From the NCBI RefSeq assembly GCF_000372805.1, contig NZ_KB889828.1, positions 1 to 64,000 of the forward strand: 64,000 nucleotides of DNA, given 5' to 3'. This document shows positions 18,788 to 27,580 of this stretch, piece after piece. The number at the start of each line of letters is the position of its first letter. Within the stretch, counting starts at the first letter, position 1. The stretch is from Marinobacter gelidimuriae (lineage in GTDB: Bacteria; Pseudomonadota; Gammaproteobacteria; Pseudomonadales; Oleiphilaceae). The translations under genes were made by a program, and so were the position numbers. Under the pieces are notes generated by a model. The model was not told the origin of the DNA and searched no databases. It saw nothing but the letters and a program-made list of their open reading frames with translations.

Positions 18788-21758
18788 TGCTGCCGGCCTG
18801 CTGCTGGTCAGCGTTGCGTATCTGAGCCTGCTGTTCGGCATTGCCTGGGTATCAGAGCGTGGCTTGCTGCCACGCAAGCTGGTGCGCCACCCGCTCATTT
18901 ACGTTCTTAGCCTGGGCGTGTACGCCGGCATTTGGTCGGTGTATGCATCGGTGGGTGCGGCGGCGGAAACCGGTTATGGCTTTCTGGCCTACTATGTGGG
19001 CATCAGCGGTGCGTTTTTGTTGGCGCCGGTGTTGCTGAATCCTTACCTGCGTATTGGGCGGGCGTATCAGTTAACCTCGTTGGCTGACCTTTTTGCCTAT
19101 CGTTACCGCAGTCAGTGGGCGGGCACTTTGGTCACACTGTGTTCTGGCGCAGCCATTCTGGCTCTGTTGAGCATGCAAATTCAGGCCGTCACCAGTTCTG
19201 CCAGCATTCTTGCCCCCGATGTGTCGCCTAACGTTATTAGCGCTCTGTTCAGCGTAACCGTGGTGCTGTTCGCTATTTTGTTTGGCACCCGCCGCAACGC
19301 CCACGCCAGCAACCACCGCGGGCTAGTGGTGGCCATCGCCTTTGACTCACTGGTTAAGCTGTTAGCCCTACTTCTATTGGGCGGCATCATTCTGTTTGGT
19401 GTGTTCGGCGGCCCTGAGGCCCTTCAGCTCTGGCTGGATCAAAACGAAGCACCCGTCGTTGACATGGCTATGAGTATCGACGACGCCAGTTGGCGGGCGG
19501 TTATGCTGATGTCTTTCGCGTCGGTACTGGTACTGCCACACATGTACCACATGATTTTCAGCGAGAATCCGTCTCCGGCGTCGCTGGCCAAAGCCAGTTG
19601 GGGCCTTCCCTTGTACTTGTTGCTACTGGGCCTGCCGATACCGCTGATTCTTTGGGGCGGCCAGGAGCTTGGGGTAACCACCGCGGCCAATTACTACAGC
19701 ATTGGTATTGGCCAGGCCTTGGGCAGCCCCGCGTTAACGCTGATGATGTACATTGCAGGCCTCTCTGCCGCCAGTGGTTTAATGATTGTAAGCACCCTGG
19801 CGCTTGCAGGCATGGCCCTGAACCACATTGTACTGCCGTTGAAAACGCCCAAAGATCAGGCCGACATCTACCGCTGGCTGCAATGGGTCAAGCGGCTGCT
19901 GATTGCTCTGATCCTGTTTCTGGCTCTGATGTTTCATGAAATCCTGGGCAAAAATCTGCAGCTGTCGATTCTTAGTGCAATCTCTCTGACCGGTACCCTG
20001 CAGCTGTTACCCGGCGCCCTGGGAGTCATCTTCTGGCCCGAAGGCAATCGCCGCGGCCTGATCGCCGGCCTGTTGACCGGGCTGGCAATCTGGGTGACCA
20101 CCCTGATGCTCCTCTTTTCCGGCGCTGCAAATCTGCTGCTGTGGCTGGGCAGCCCGGTAGTGCCGACTGCCGGTAACTGGCACCTGTTTATGTTCCTCAG
20201 CCTGGGCGCCAACGTCGCGATGTTCGTGGTGGTGTCTGTGCTTAGCTCCAGCAACAGTGAAGAACGCAGCGCCGCCCAAGCCTGCTCGCTTGGGGCCTTG
20301 TCGCGGCCGCAGCGGCGCGAATTGCTGGCCACATCGTCTGCAGACTTTGTACGCCAGCTCAGCGATCCTCTGGGACAAGATGGCGCCCAGCGCGAGGTGG
20401 AACGTGCACTGCTGCAACTGAAACTGCCCGAAGTAGAGTACCGCCCTTATCAGCTAAGGCGCCTGCGAGACCAGGTGGAAGCCAATCTGTCGGGCCTGAT
20501 GGGGCCGGAAATCGCCCGTGATATGCTCAAGCGCCATTTGGGTTTCAAACCCATGCAGCGAGCAGCTCAGGATATTCGCTACGTGGAAGGCGCCTTGGGC
20601 GACTATCAGAACCGGCTCACCGGGTTAGCCGGTGAGCTGGACAGCCTGCGCCGGCATTATCGTCAGACCCTGCTAAATCTGCCCATACCCGCCTGTTCAG
20701 TGGGTGAAGACGGCGAAATCCTGATGTGGAATCAGACCATGGAGCGCCTGACGGGCATCAGCGCCGACGAAGTGGTTGGCGCGCGCCTGGCCACCTTGCC
20801 GCCGCGTTGGCACCAGCTTCTGGACGACTTTAACCAGGGCGAAGACGTGCACCGCTACAAACACCGCCTGGACCTGCGTGGCCGGCCACACTGGCTGAAC
20901 TTGCACAAAGCCGCCCTGAGCGGGCCCGACCATGCCGAGAGCGGCAGCATTATTATGGTCGAAGACCAAACCGAGATTCGCTTGCTGGAAGACGAACTGA
21001 TGCACAGCGAACGGCTAGCCTCAGTGGGCCGGCTGGCTGCCGGTGTCGCTCACGAGATCGGCAACCCGGTTACCGGCATTTCTTCGCTGGCGCAAAATCT
21101 GCGACTGGAAACCGATAACCCGGATATTCTGGACACCGCCGACCAGATTCAGCAGCAAACCCGGCGCATCTCGAATATTCTGCAGTCACTGATGAATTTC
21201 GCCCGCACCGGCAATCACGCCCCCGCCAACCGTTATGAGCCGGTGCAAATACGCCGCTGCGTGCAGGAGTCCATTAATTTATTGTCGTTGAGCGACAAGG
21301 GGCTGGGCATTTCGTACCTCAACGCCTGTCCGCCAGAACTGCTCATTCTGGGAGATGAACAGCGGCTGGTGCAGGTGTTTGTAAACCTGCTGACCAACGC
21401 CCTTGACGCCTCGCCAGATGGCGGCGAAGTGCGGGTGATTGGTAAGGCCGATGGCTACTCGGCTATCATCGAAGTCATCGACCAGGGAAGCGGTATCGCC
21501 GCGGACAAGCTTGACCACATTTTCGAGCCGTTTTACACCACCAAGCCCACCAATAAAGGCACAGGTCTTGGTCTTGCGCTGGTTTACAGCATTGTTGAAG
21601 AGCACTATGGCAACATTCAGGCGCAGAGTCCGGCGTATAGCCCGGCGCAGCTCAACGCCGCAGACAGCCGCAATCCGGGCACCTGCATTCGCCTGAAGCT
21701 GCCTGCTTACGAGCCCGAAGATACACCCGCTGCCCACAGCCAGAATCAAAGGTCCTAG
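18777..21758 (+). CDS. cbrA: Sensor histidine kinase CbrA (transporter-kinase fusion)
   Basis: Sensor of the CbrAB system controlling carbon/nitrogen balance. About 993 residues: a sodium/solute symporter-like membrane domain with ~13 helices (to ~490), a linker, a PAS domain (~640-745, [18 protein letters not shown]), HisKA with phospho-acceptor His759 in [12 protein letters not shown], and a HATPase with [25 protein letters not shown] and [11 protein letters not shown] 18777 is preferred over a TTG at 18738 because homologues start near MNFSAAGLL and it overlaps the small upstream gene. The order dksA-gluQ-cbrA-cbrB-pcnB matches Pseudomonas and supports the name. Confidence 0.95.
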   Translation: MNFSAAGLLLVSVAYLSLLFGIAWVSERGLLPRKLVRHPLIYVLSLGVYAGIWSVYASVGAAAETGYGFLAYYVGISGAFLLAPVLLNPYLRIGRAYQLTSLADLFAYRYRSQWAGTLVTLCSGAAILALLSMQIQAVTSSASILAPDVSPNVISALFSVTVVLFAILFGTRRNAHASNHRGLVVAIAFDSLVKLLALLLLGGIILFGVFGGPEALQLWLDQNEAPVVDMAMSIDDASWRAVMLMSFASVLVLPHMYHMIFSENPSPASLAKASWGLPLYLLLLGLPIPLILWGGQELGVTTAANYYSIGIGQALGSPALTLMMYIAGLSAASGLMIVSTLALAGMALNHIVLPLKTPKDQADIYRWLQWVKRLLIALILFLALMFHEILGKNLQLSILSAISLTGTLQLLPGALGVIFWPEGNRRGLIAGLLTGLAIWVTTLMLLFSGAANLLLWLGSPVVPTAGNWHLFMFLSLGANVAMFVVVSVLSSSNSEERSAAQACSLGALSRPQRRELLATSSADFVRQLSDPLGQDGAQREVERALLQLKLPEVEYRPYQLRRLRDQVEANLSGLMGPEIARDMLKRHLGFKPMQRAAQDIRYVEGALGDYQNRLTGLAGELDSLRRHYRQTLLNLPIPACSVGEDGEILMWNQTMERLTGISADEVVGARLATLPPRWHQLLDDFNQGEDVHRYKHRLDLRGRPHWLNLHKAALSGPDHAESGSIIMVEDQTEIRLLEDELMHSERLASVGRLAAGVAHEIGNPVTGISSLAQNLRLETDNPDILDTADQIQQQTRRISNILQSLMNFARTGNHAPANRYEPVQIRRCVQESINLLSLSDKGLGISYLNACPPELLILGDEQRLVQVFVNLLTNALDASPDGGEVRVIGKADGYSAIIEVIDQGSGIAADKLDHIFEPFYTTKPTNKGTGLGLALVYSIVEEHYGNIQAQSPAYSPAQLNAADSRNPGTCIRLKLPAYEPEDTPAAHSQNQRS

Positions 21759-21765
21759 CATAGAT

Positions 21766-23181
21766 ATGCCGCGTATCCTGATTGTTGAAGATGAAGAGAT
21801 CATTCGCTCCGCAGTCCGCAAGATGCTGACCCACGCCGGCTACGACGTCACCGACGCAGGCTCGGTGGAGGAAGCCGAAGAGCATGACCTGGGCAGTTTC
21901 GATCTGATCATATCCGATCTGCGATTACCCGGCGCTCCGGGCACCGAAATGATCCGACGCGCACCGGCAACGCCGGTGCTGATCATGACCAGCTACGCCA
22001 GCCTGCGCTCCGCCGTTGACTCGATGAAACTGGGGGCCGTGGAGTACATCGCCAAGCCTTTTGATCACGACGAAATGCTGGCGTCGGTGGCCGCCATTCT
22101 GGCGCGCAAATCCACGCCGGCGGCGGCTGATGACAGCGGCGCCGTGACCACCAAAACAGTGACCCAGGCCGCCGAGTCAGACCCGGCCAGCATCATGTTT
22201 GGTCAGTGCGAACCGATGCAGCGGGTGTTCACCCTGATTCGTAAAGTGGCACCCACCGAAACGACGGTGCTTATCCTGGGCGAGTCCGGCACCGGCAAAG
22301 AACTGGCGGCCCGCGCCCTGCACTTGCTGAGCCCACGGGCGACGGCTCCACTGATCTCCGTTAACTGCGCAGCCATTCCTGAAAGCCTGATTGAGTCAGA
22401 ACTGTTCGGCCACGAAAAAGGCGCGTTCACCGGCGCAGTCGGCGCCCGCACCGGGCTGATCGAGGCGGCCAACGGCGGCAGTTTGTTTCTGGACGAAATA
22501 GGCGAATTGCCCGCCGAAGCTCAAGCCCGGCTGCTGCGGGTTTTACAAGAAGGCGAAATCCGTAAGGTGGGTTCTACCCAAAGCCTCAAAGTAAACGTGC
22601 GCATGCTGGCCGCCACCCACCGCAATTTGAAAGCCATGACCCGCAGCGGCGAATTCCGTGAAGATTTGTTCTATCGCCTGAACGTAATGCAGGTGCGCAT
22701 TCCCCCTCTGCGCGATCGCCAGGGAGATATTCTGATACTGGCACGGCGCTTTTTAAAGCGCCAAGGTGCCAAAATGGGCAAACCCGATTTGCAGTTCAGC
22801 GCAGACGCCGTGCGCACTATAGAGAGGCATCGCTGGCCAGGAAACGTGCGGGAATTGGAAAATGCCATTGAACGGGCCACTATTTTGTGTGATTCGGAAC
22901 TGATTACCCCCGCACTGCTGGATCTGAACGGCGACGGCGACAGTGAGTACATCCCCGAAACCCTGGTGGCTGGTGACAACAAGCAAGCCCAAGCCCAAGG
23001 TGCAGACAGCCAGGGCGATCTGTCGCTGGAAGACTACTTTCAGCACTTCGTACTGGAGAATCAGGAACGAATGAGTGAAACCGAATTGGCCCAAAAGCTG
23101 GGCATCAGTCGTAAATCTTTATGGGAAAGACGCCAGCGCCTCGGCATTCCGCGAAAAAAAACGTCTGGCAGCTCACACTAA
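21766..23181 (+). CDS. cbrB: Sigma-54-dependent response regulator CbrB
   Basis: NtrC-family activator of 471 residues. Receiver domain with phospho-acceptor Asp51 ([11 protein letters not shown]) and Lys in YIAKPF; AAA+ domain with Walker A GESGTGKE and the sigma-54-contacting GAFTGA loop at residues 219-224, Walker [13 protein letters not shown]-terminal Fis-type helix-turn-helix ([20 protein letters not shown]). Starts 7 nt after cbrA. Candidate DNA targets (paired GTAACAC repeats) lie just past its stop, upstream of the sigma-54 promoter of the CrcZ-like RNA. Confidence 0.95.
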   Translation: MPRILIVEDEEIIRSAVRKMLTHAGYDVTDAGSVEEAEEHDLGSFDLIISDLRLPGAPGTEMIRRAPATPVLIMTSYASLRSAVDSMKLGAVEYIAKPFDHDEMLASVAAILARKSTPAAADDSGAVTTKTVTQAAESDPASIMFGQCEPMQRVFTLIRKVAPTETTVLILGESGTGKELAARALHLLSPRATAPLISVNCAAIPESLIESELFGHEKGAFTGAVGARTGLIEAANGGSLFLDEIGELPAEAQARLLRVLQEGEIRKVGSTQSLKVNVRMLAATHRNLKAMTRSGEFREDLFYRLNVMQVRIPPLRDRQGDILILARRFLKRQGAKMGKPDLQFSADAVRTIERHRWPGNVRELENAIERATILCDSELITPALLDLNGDGDSEYIPETLVAGDNKQAQAQGADSQGDLSLEDYFQHFVLENQERMSETELAQKLGISRKSLWERRQRLGIPRKKTSGSSH

Positions 23182-23203
23182 CCGCTGCCGGCCATGTTCA
23201 CTT

Positions 23204-23287
23204 GTGTTACCAACTGTTTCTCTTGGTAACACTTTCCCCGCCATTTATGACCTACCGGTAACACTTTCCCCAAATACGGGGTAACAC
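23204..23287 (+). promoter_or_regulatory. Putative CbrB enhancer cluster (GTGTTAC/GTAACAC repeats)
   Basis: A perfect 10-bp inverted repeat GTGTTACCAA-N9-TTGGTAACAC occupies 23204-23232. Two further half-sites follow, GGTAACAC at 23257-23264 and GGTAACAC at 23280-23287; the 15-mer GGTAACACTTTCCCC is repeated exactly at 23225 and 23257, 32 bp apart (about three helical turns). The cluster lies about 80-160 bp upstream of the predicted start of the CrcZ-like RNA, the normal place for NtrC-type enhancers. Similar TGTTAC/GTAACA elements are, from memory, CbrB targets in Pseudomonas. Confidence 0.75.
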
Positions 23288-23305
23288 CTATCCAGAAGAA
23301 AACGC

Positions 23306-23318
23306 CAAGCCATTGTTT
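23306..23318 (-). promoter_or_regulatory. IHF-like site between enhancer and sigma-54 promoter
   Basis: On the minus strand AAACAATGGCTTG matches the IHF core WATCAANNNNTTR at all but one position. It lies between the enhancer cluster and the -24 element, where a bend would bring CbrB to RNA polymerase. A short degenerate motif, so only moderately supported. Confidence 0.45.
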
Positions 23319-23336
23319 ATAGTCATATTCATAAAA

Positions 23337-23353
23337 CTGGCACGGCGACTGCT
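23337..23353 (+). promoter_or_regulatory. Sigma-54 promoter of the CrcZ-like RNA
   Basis: CTGGCACGGCGACTGCT matches the consensus YTGGCACGNNNNTTGCW with one mismatch (CTGC for TTGC). The invariant GG (23339-23340) and GC (23351-23352) are separated by exactly 10 bp. A start about 12-14 nt downstream, near G23366, fits the first base of the conserved GCACAACAACAA 5' end. Confidence 0.88.
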
Positions 23354-23365
23354 ATGTATTATAGG

Positions 23366-23753
23366 GCACAACAACAAAAACAAGACGTAACAGTGCAGCG
23401 TGCCAACAAAAACAAAAAAATAGCTGCGAGAAGCGCTCAGCAACAAAAATAAAAATAGAGCGCGAGCGAATAGCGAATAGAGTGTTTTGGATGCCTGGCT
23501 TTTTAGCGGTTCCTTAGCTTGTGAAGGTTGTTGAAGCAGATAAGAATCGTCAACCAGACGGCGCTGCGGATACGTAAGACTTGAACAACGCTTTTGACCA
23601 CTCTAAGTATTCAAAGTATTCTGTTTGTTTGAAATACCCTGATATTGGGGCTTACGGTGGGACACAAAAAGTAAGAAAAATCCCGGCAATAACAAAAATA
23701 ATTTAGATCGTTAGATTTTAGTGGGCGGGTTCGTGTAAGCGGATCCGCCCTTT
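23366..23753 (+). ncRNA. crcZ: CrcZ-like small RNA (Hfq/Crc sponge)
   Basis: Predicted ~388-nt RNA between cbrB and pcnB, the same locus as Pseudomonas crcZ (about 400 nt). It begins GCACAACAACAAAAACAAG, very like the CrcZ 5' end as remembered. Four exact matches to the catabolite motif AANAAYAANAA lie at 23370-23380, 23408-23418, 23445-23455 and 23688-23698, with a looser A-rich run at 23665-23679. The RNA ends in a hairpin and T-tract (23723-23753). No plausible protein frame occupies the segment. In Pseudomonas such RNAs titrate Hfq/Crc from target mRNAs when preferred carbon sources run out. Here the promoter, enhancer, cbrAB and crc are all present; activity itself is inferred. Confidence 0.85.
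23723..23753 (+). terminator. Terminator of the CrcZ-like RNA
   Basis: An 11-bp stem (23723-23733 with 23740-23750, including two G-U wobbles, core GGGCGG/CCGCCC) with a 6-nt loop TGTAAG, followed by TTTAATTTA. The remaining ~130 bp to pcnB shows no gene. Confidence 0.8.
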
Positions 23754-23884
23754 AATTTATGGGCCCAGGTAAATAACCGGGCATGGGCAAATCATAGCAA
23801 TCCGCAGCAAACGTGTGCAAAAGCGGCGCAAACCGTTAAACTCATGGTTTTTGTTCATCGCCGCTATGGCCGCAACGGATTTCA

Positions 23885-25249
23885 ATGCCTAAAAGACTCG
23901 TCGACAAACTGCGCTCGTTCATGCCCGGCAGCTCCCGGGAAAAACCCCTTGGCTATCAGCGGAGGGACATTTCACGGGACCAGCACAGCGTTTCCCGCAC
24001 GGCCATCAGTGAGCCCGCCAAAAAAGTTCTGCATCGCCTCAACAAAGCCGGCTACGAAGCCTATCTGGTGGGGGGCGGCGTGCGCGACATACTGCTCAGT
24101 GGCCAACCCAAAGATTTCGACATTGCGACCGACGCAACGCCGGAAGAAGTGCACGAACTGTTTCGCAACTCGCGCCTGATTGGCCGCCGGTTTCGCATTG
24201 TACACGTGGTCTTCGGCCGCGAAGTCATCGAGGTAACAACCTTCCGCGGCAATGCCAACCCCGCCGATGATGACGATGACGATCGAAAAACCAGCGAACA
24301 CGGGCAGCTGCTGCGCGATAACGTCTACGGTAACCTCGAAGAAGATGCGCTGCGCCGGGATTTCACAATCAATGCCCTTTATTACTGCATCCGCGATTTC
24401 AGCGTTATTGACTTCGCTAACGGCGTTGATGACCTGAACAACCGCCAGATGCGGTTGATTGGCGACCCGGAAACCCGTTACCGGGAAGACCCTGTACGCA
24501 TGCTGCGCGCCATTCGTTTCGCCGCCAAGCTCGATTTTGCCATCGAGCCGGCCACCGAAGCCCCCATTCGCGAGCTGGCACCGCTGCTAACTCACATTCC
24601 CGCGGCGCGGCTGTTTGACGAAGTGCTAAAACTGTTTTCCGCCGGCTACGGCGAAGCAACCTTTGACAAACTACGCCACTACGGCTTGCTGGCACCGTTA
24701 TTTCCCGACACCGCCAGCGCGCTGGCAGCCGGTGAACCCGACGAGCTAATCCGCCAGGCCCTGCGCAACACCGACTCACGCATAGCCCAAGGCAAATCCG
24801 TTACCCCGTATTTCCTGTTCGCCGCCATGTTGTGGCCTGCGCTGCAAGACGAATGGCGTCGGCGCCAAGACAACGGCGATCCGGTACAACCGGCTCTGCA
24901 CAGTGCGATTTCCAAGGTGATTGGCCGCCAGGTACAGGCAACGTCTATCCCCAAGCGCTTCTCCGGGCCCATGAAGGAGATCTGGGAACTGCAGATGCGC
25001 CTGCCACGGCGCCAGGGCAAACGCGCACTGATCACCTTAGGGCATCCGCGTTTTCGCGCCGCCTATGATTTCTTATTGGTACGTGAGAGCGCCGGCGAGA
25101 TTGAACCCGGTCTGGGCCAGTGGTGGACACAGTTTCAGCGCCTGGACGAGCGCGCCCAGGAACGCATGATTACAGATCTTGACAGCGGTGAAGCCAAACC
25201 TCGCAAGCGCCGGCGTAAACCGGTTAAGCGGCCACCGCAGGATTCATGA
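23885..25249 (+). CDS. pcnB: Poly(A) polymerase I
   Basis: Adds 3' poly(A) tails that promote RNA decay. The 454-residue protein has the nucleotidyltransferase core YEAYLVGGGVRDILLSGQPKDFDIATDATPE region with the catalytic DFD, the LIGRRFRIVHVVFG motif, the RNA-binding head domain, and an Arg/Lys-rich C-terminus (PRKRRRKPVKRPPQ). The start ATG 23885 lacks a clear ribosome-binding site, but N-terminal homology (a SREQ..VSR.AIS-like segment) begins within 35 residues. The stop overlaps folK by 4 nt. Confidence 0.94.
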   Translation: MPKRLVDKLRSFMPGSSREKPLGYQRRDISRDQHSVSRTAISEPAKKVLHRLNKAGYEAYLVGGGVRDILLSGQPKDFDIATDATPEEVHELFRNSRLIGRRFRIVHVVFGREVIEVTTFRGNANPADDDDDDRKTSEHGQLLRDNVYGNLEEDALRRDFTINALYYCIRDFSVIDFANGVDDLNNRQMRLIGDPETRYREDPVRMLRAIRFAAKLDFAIEPATEAPIRELAPLLTHIPAARLFDEVLKLFSAGYGEATFDKLRHYGLLAPLFPDTASALAAGEPDELIRQALRNTDSRIAQGKSVTPYFLFAAMLWPALQDEWRRRQDNGDPVQPALHSAISKVIGRQVQATSIPKRFSGPMKEIWELQMRLPRRQGKRALITLGHPRFRAAYDFLLVRESAGEIEPGLGQWWTQFQRLDERAQERMITDLDSGEAKPRKRRRKPVKRPPQDS

Positions 25250-25752
25250 TGACCGACGTATTCGTTGGCCTGGGTAGCAACCTGGCAGACCCAGCTGCGC
25301 AGCTGGGTCGCGCCATTGCGGAACTGGCAGCGTTGCCAAACACCACGCTGGTTGCGCAATCCCCATTTTATGCCAGCAAACCGGTGGGCCCTCAGGACCA
25401 GCCAGATTATGTTAACGGTGCAGCATGGCTGAATACCAGCCTGACGCCTCACGTTCTGCTAGACCATCTGCAGAATATTGAACAGGCCCACGGCCGCGAG
25501 CGCCTGCAACACTGGGGGCCACGCACGCTGGACTTGGATGTTCTGCTGTTCGGCCAGCAAACGCTAAACGATGACCGCCTGACAGTACCCCACGCACAAC
25601 TGTCGCAACGGGACTTTGCCCTGCAACCCCTGCTGGACTTAAACCCGAAACTGACCCTACCCAACGGCACCACATTAGCCCTGCTGCGCCAGCAGTGCCC
25701 TGATAACCAATTACGCAAACTGCCCCCAGTCGCTAGAAACGAGCACTCCTAA
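25246..25752 (+). CDS. folK: HPPK, 2-amino-4-hydroxy-6-hydroxymethyldihydropteridine pyrophosphokinase (copy 1)
   Basis: Transfers pyrophosphate from ATP to the pterin in folate synthesis. 168 residues with FVGLGSNLADP at the N-terminus, the GPQDQPDYVNGAAWL segment and the signature WGPRTLDLDVLLFG containing the two magnesium aspartates. It overlaps pcnB by 4 nt (translational coupling), as in Pseudomonas and E. coli. A second, divergent HPPK gene lies at 29201. Confidence 0.95.
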   Translation: MMTDVFVGLGSNLADPAAQLGRAIAELAALPNTTLVAQSPFYASKPVGPQDQPDYVNGAAWLNTSLTPHVLLDHLQNIEQAHGRERLQHWGPRTLDLDVLLFGQQTLNDDRLTVPHAQLSQRDFALQPLLDLNPKLTLPNGTTLALLRQQCPDNQLRKLPPVARNEHS

Positions 25753-25867
25753 CCGCCCGAAATTTGCTAGTGTTAGGGTTGGAACGATACTGCTTCAGCA
25801 GCAGATTCAATTGTGGAGATCCGGCATAGCCGGTATTTAAACCAACCATCGCAAAGGCGAGGAATTT

Positions 25868-26662
25868 ATGGCCGTTACCATCAACACACTGCGGGAATAC
25901 AAACAGCGCGGCGAAGCATTTTCCGCGCTGACCTCCTACGATGCCACCTTTGCCCAGCTGGTCAGCGAAGCCGGCGTAGACGTCATTCTGATTGGCGACT
26001 CGCTTGGCATGGTACTGCAAGGCAACGACAGCACCTTGCCCGTCACCATGGATCAAATGGTGTACCACGTCAGCTGCGTCGCCAAAGGCAATCGCGGCTC
26101 GCTGGTGATGGCCGACATGCCATTTATGAGCTACGGCACCACCGAAGCCGCACTGGAAAACGCGGCAGAGCTGATGCGTGCCGGCGCCCACATGGTCAAA
26201 CTGGAAGGCACCGACTGGATGCGAGATACCGTTCAGGCGCTCAGCGAACGCGGCGTTCCAGTGTGCGCGCACTTAGGCCTGACACCGCAATTCGTCAACA
26301 AGTTCGGCGGCTATAGAGTGCAAGGGCGAGACGGAAAGGCCGCAGACCTGATGGTTGAACACGCCTGCGAGCTGGAGGCCGCCGGCGCCGATGTTATTCT
26401 GCTGGAATGCGTGCCCGCCGCACTGGCTGCACGCATTGCAAAAGCCGTCAAGGCACCGGTGATCGGTATTGGCGCCGGTGCCGACACCGACGGCCAGGTG
26501 CTGGTGGTACACGACATGCTGGGCATGACCCCTGGCCGCAAACCGCGCTTTGTGAAAGACTTTCTGGCTGAAAACGGCTCCGTTGCCAACGCCCTGGCAG
26601 CCTACGCCAAAGCCGTTAGCGAGCGCACATTCCCCGCCGAAGAGCACACGTTTAAAGCATGA
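25868..26662 (+). CDS. panB: 3-methyl-2-oxobutanoate hydroxymethyltransferase
   Basis: First committed step of pantothenate synthesis: adds a hydroxymethyl group from methylene-THF to ketoisovalerate to give ketopantoate. 264 residues; GDSLGMVLQGNDSTLPVT and YRVQGR are family signatures, and the Mg ligands sit in the two loops VILIGDSLG and VMADMPF. Its stop overlaps panC by 4 nt. A small GC hairpin (CCGGC/GCCGG, ~25821-25832) lies in the leader, of unknown use. Confidence 0.97.
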   Translation: MAVTINTLREYKQRGEAFSALTSYDATFAQLVSEAGVDVILIGDSLGMVLQGNDSTLPVTMDQMVYHVSCVAKGNRGSLVMADMPFMSYGTTEAALENAAELMRAGAHMVKLEGTDWMRDTVQALSERGVPVCAHLGLTPQFVNKFGGYRVQGRDGKAADLMVEHACELEAAGADVILLECVPAALAARIAKAVKAPVIGIGAGADTDGQVLVVHDMLGMTPGRKPRFVKDFLAENGSVANALAAYAKAVSERTFPAEEHTFKA

Positions 26663-27507
26663 GAACTGTCAATACCATTAAAGAGCTGCGCGCCATGGTG
26701 CGCAGCTGGCGTCAGCAAGGCAAAACCATCGCGCTGGTGCCCACCATGGGCAGCTTGCACGAAGGCCACCTGTCGTTGGTTCGAAGAGCCGCAGAAGTCG
26801 CAGACATCGTGGTCACCAGCATCTTCGTGAACCCCATGCAGTTTGGTGCCAGCGAAGATCTCGACAGCTACCCCCGCACCCTGATGGAAGACCAGAGCCT
26901 GCTGGTTGAAGCCGGTAATACGCTGCTGTTTACGCCTTCCGCCACGGACATTTATCCGGCGGGTCTGGCTCATCAGACCAAAGTGGTGGTGTCTGATATC
27001 AGCGAAGGCCACTGCGGTGCCAGCCGGCCGGGCCACTTTGACGGCGTGGCCACCGTTGTCACTATACTGCTAAATATGGTGCAACCGGATTTTGCTCTGT
27101 TTGGCGAAAAAGACCTGCAGCAGTTAACGATTATTCGCAAGCTAGTGCGCGACCTGATGCTGCCGGTCGAAATTATTGCCGGCGCCATCGTACGCGACGG
27201 CGACGGCCTGGCAAAAAGTTCCCGTAATGGCAATCTCAGCATTGAAGACCGGGCACTTGCGCCGGCTCTGTACAAGATTCTTCAGACCATTGCAAAAGAC
27301 CTGCAATCTGGCGACACCCACTTTGCACGCCTGTCTGAACACGCGAAAACAGAACTGCTGAATGCGGGTTTGCGACCCGATTACGTTAACATCGTTAACA
27401 GCCAGACCCTGAAGCCAGCAACCGCGGATGATCGCGAGCTTGCCATTCTGGCCGCGGTGTTTCTGGGCACTACCCGGCTCATCGACAATATTTCACTGGT
27501 CCGCTGA
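26659..27507 (+). CDS. panC: Pantothenate synthetase
   Basis: ATP-dependent joining of pantoate and beta-alanine. 282 residues with the adenylation-family motifs VPTMGSLHEGHLSLVR (HxGH) and FGEKDLQQL, DGLAKSSRNG. It overlaps panB by 4 nt. PanB and PanC form a two-gene operon here; panD is not in the window. Confidence 0.97.
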   Translation: MRTVNTIKELRAMVRSWRQQGKTIALVPTMGSLHEGHLSLVRRAAEVADIVVTSIFVNPMQFGASEDLDSYPRTLMEDQSLLVEAGNTLLFTPSATDIYPAGLAHQTKVVVSDISEGHCGASRPGHFDGVATVVTILLNMVQPDFALFGEKDLQQLTIIRKLVRDLMLPVEIIAGAIVRDGDGLAKSSRNGNLSIEDRALAPALYKILQTIAKDLQSGDTHFARLSEHAKTELLNAGLRPDYVNIVNSQTLKPATADDRELAILAAVFLGTTRLIDNISLVR

Positions 27508-27580
27508 CCGGCTTCGCCCTGTTACGGAAGACTCTGTGCCCGGCGACCCAAGCGCCGGCCATTTTGCGAAGGACGCCATC

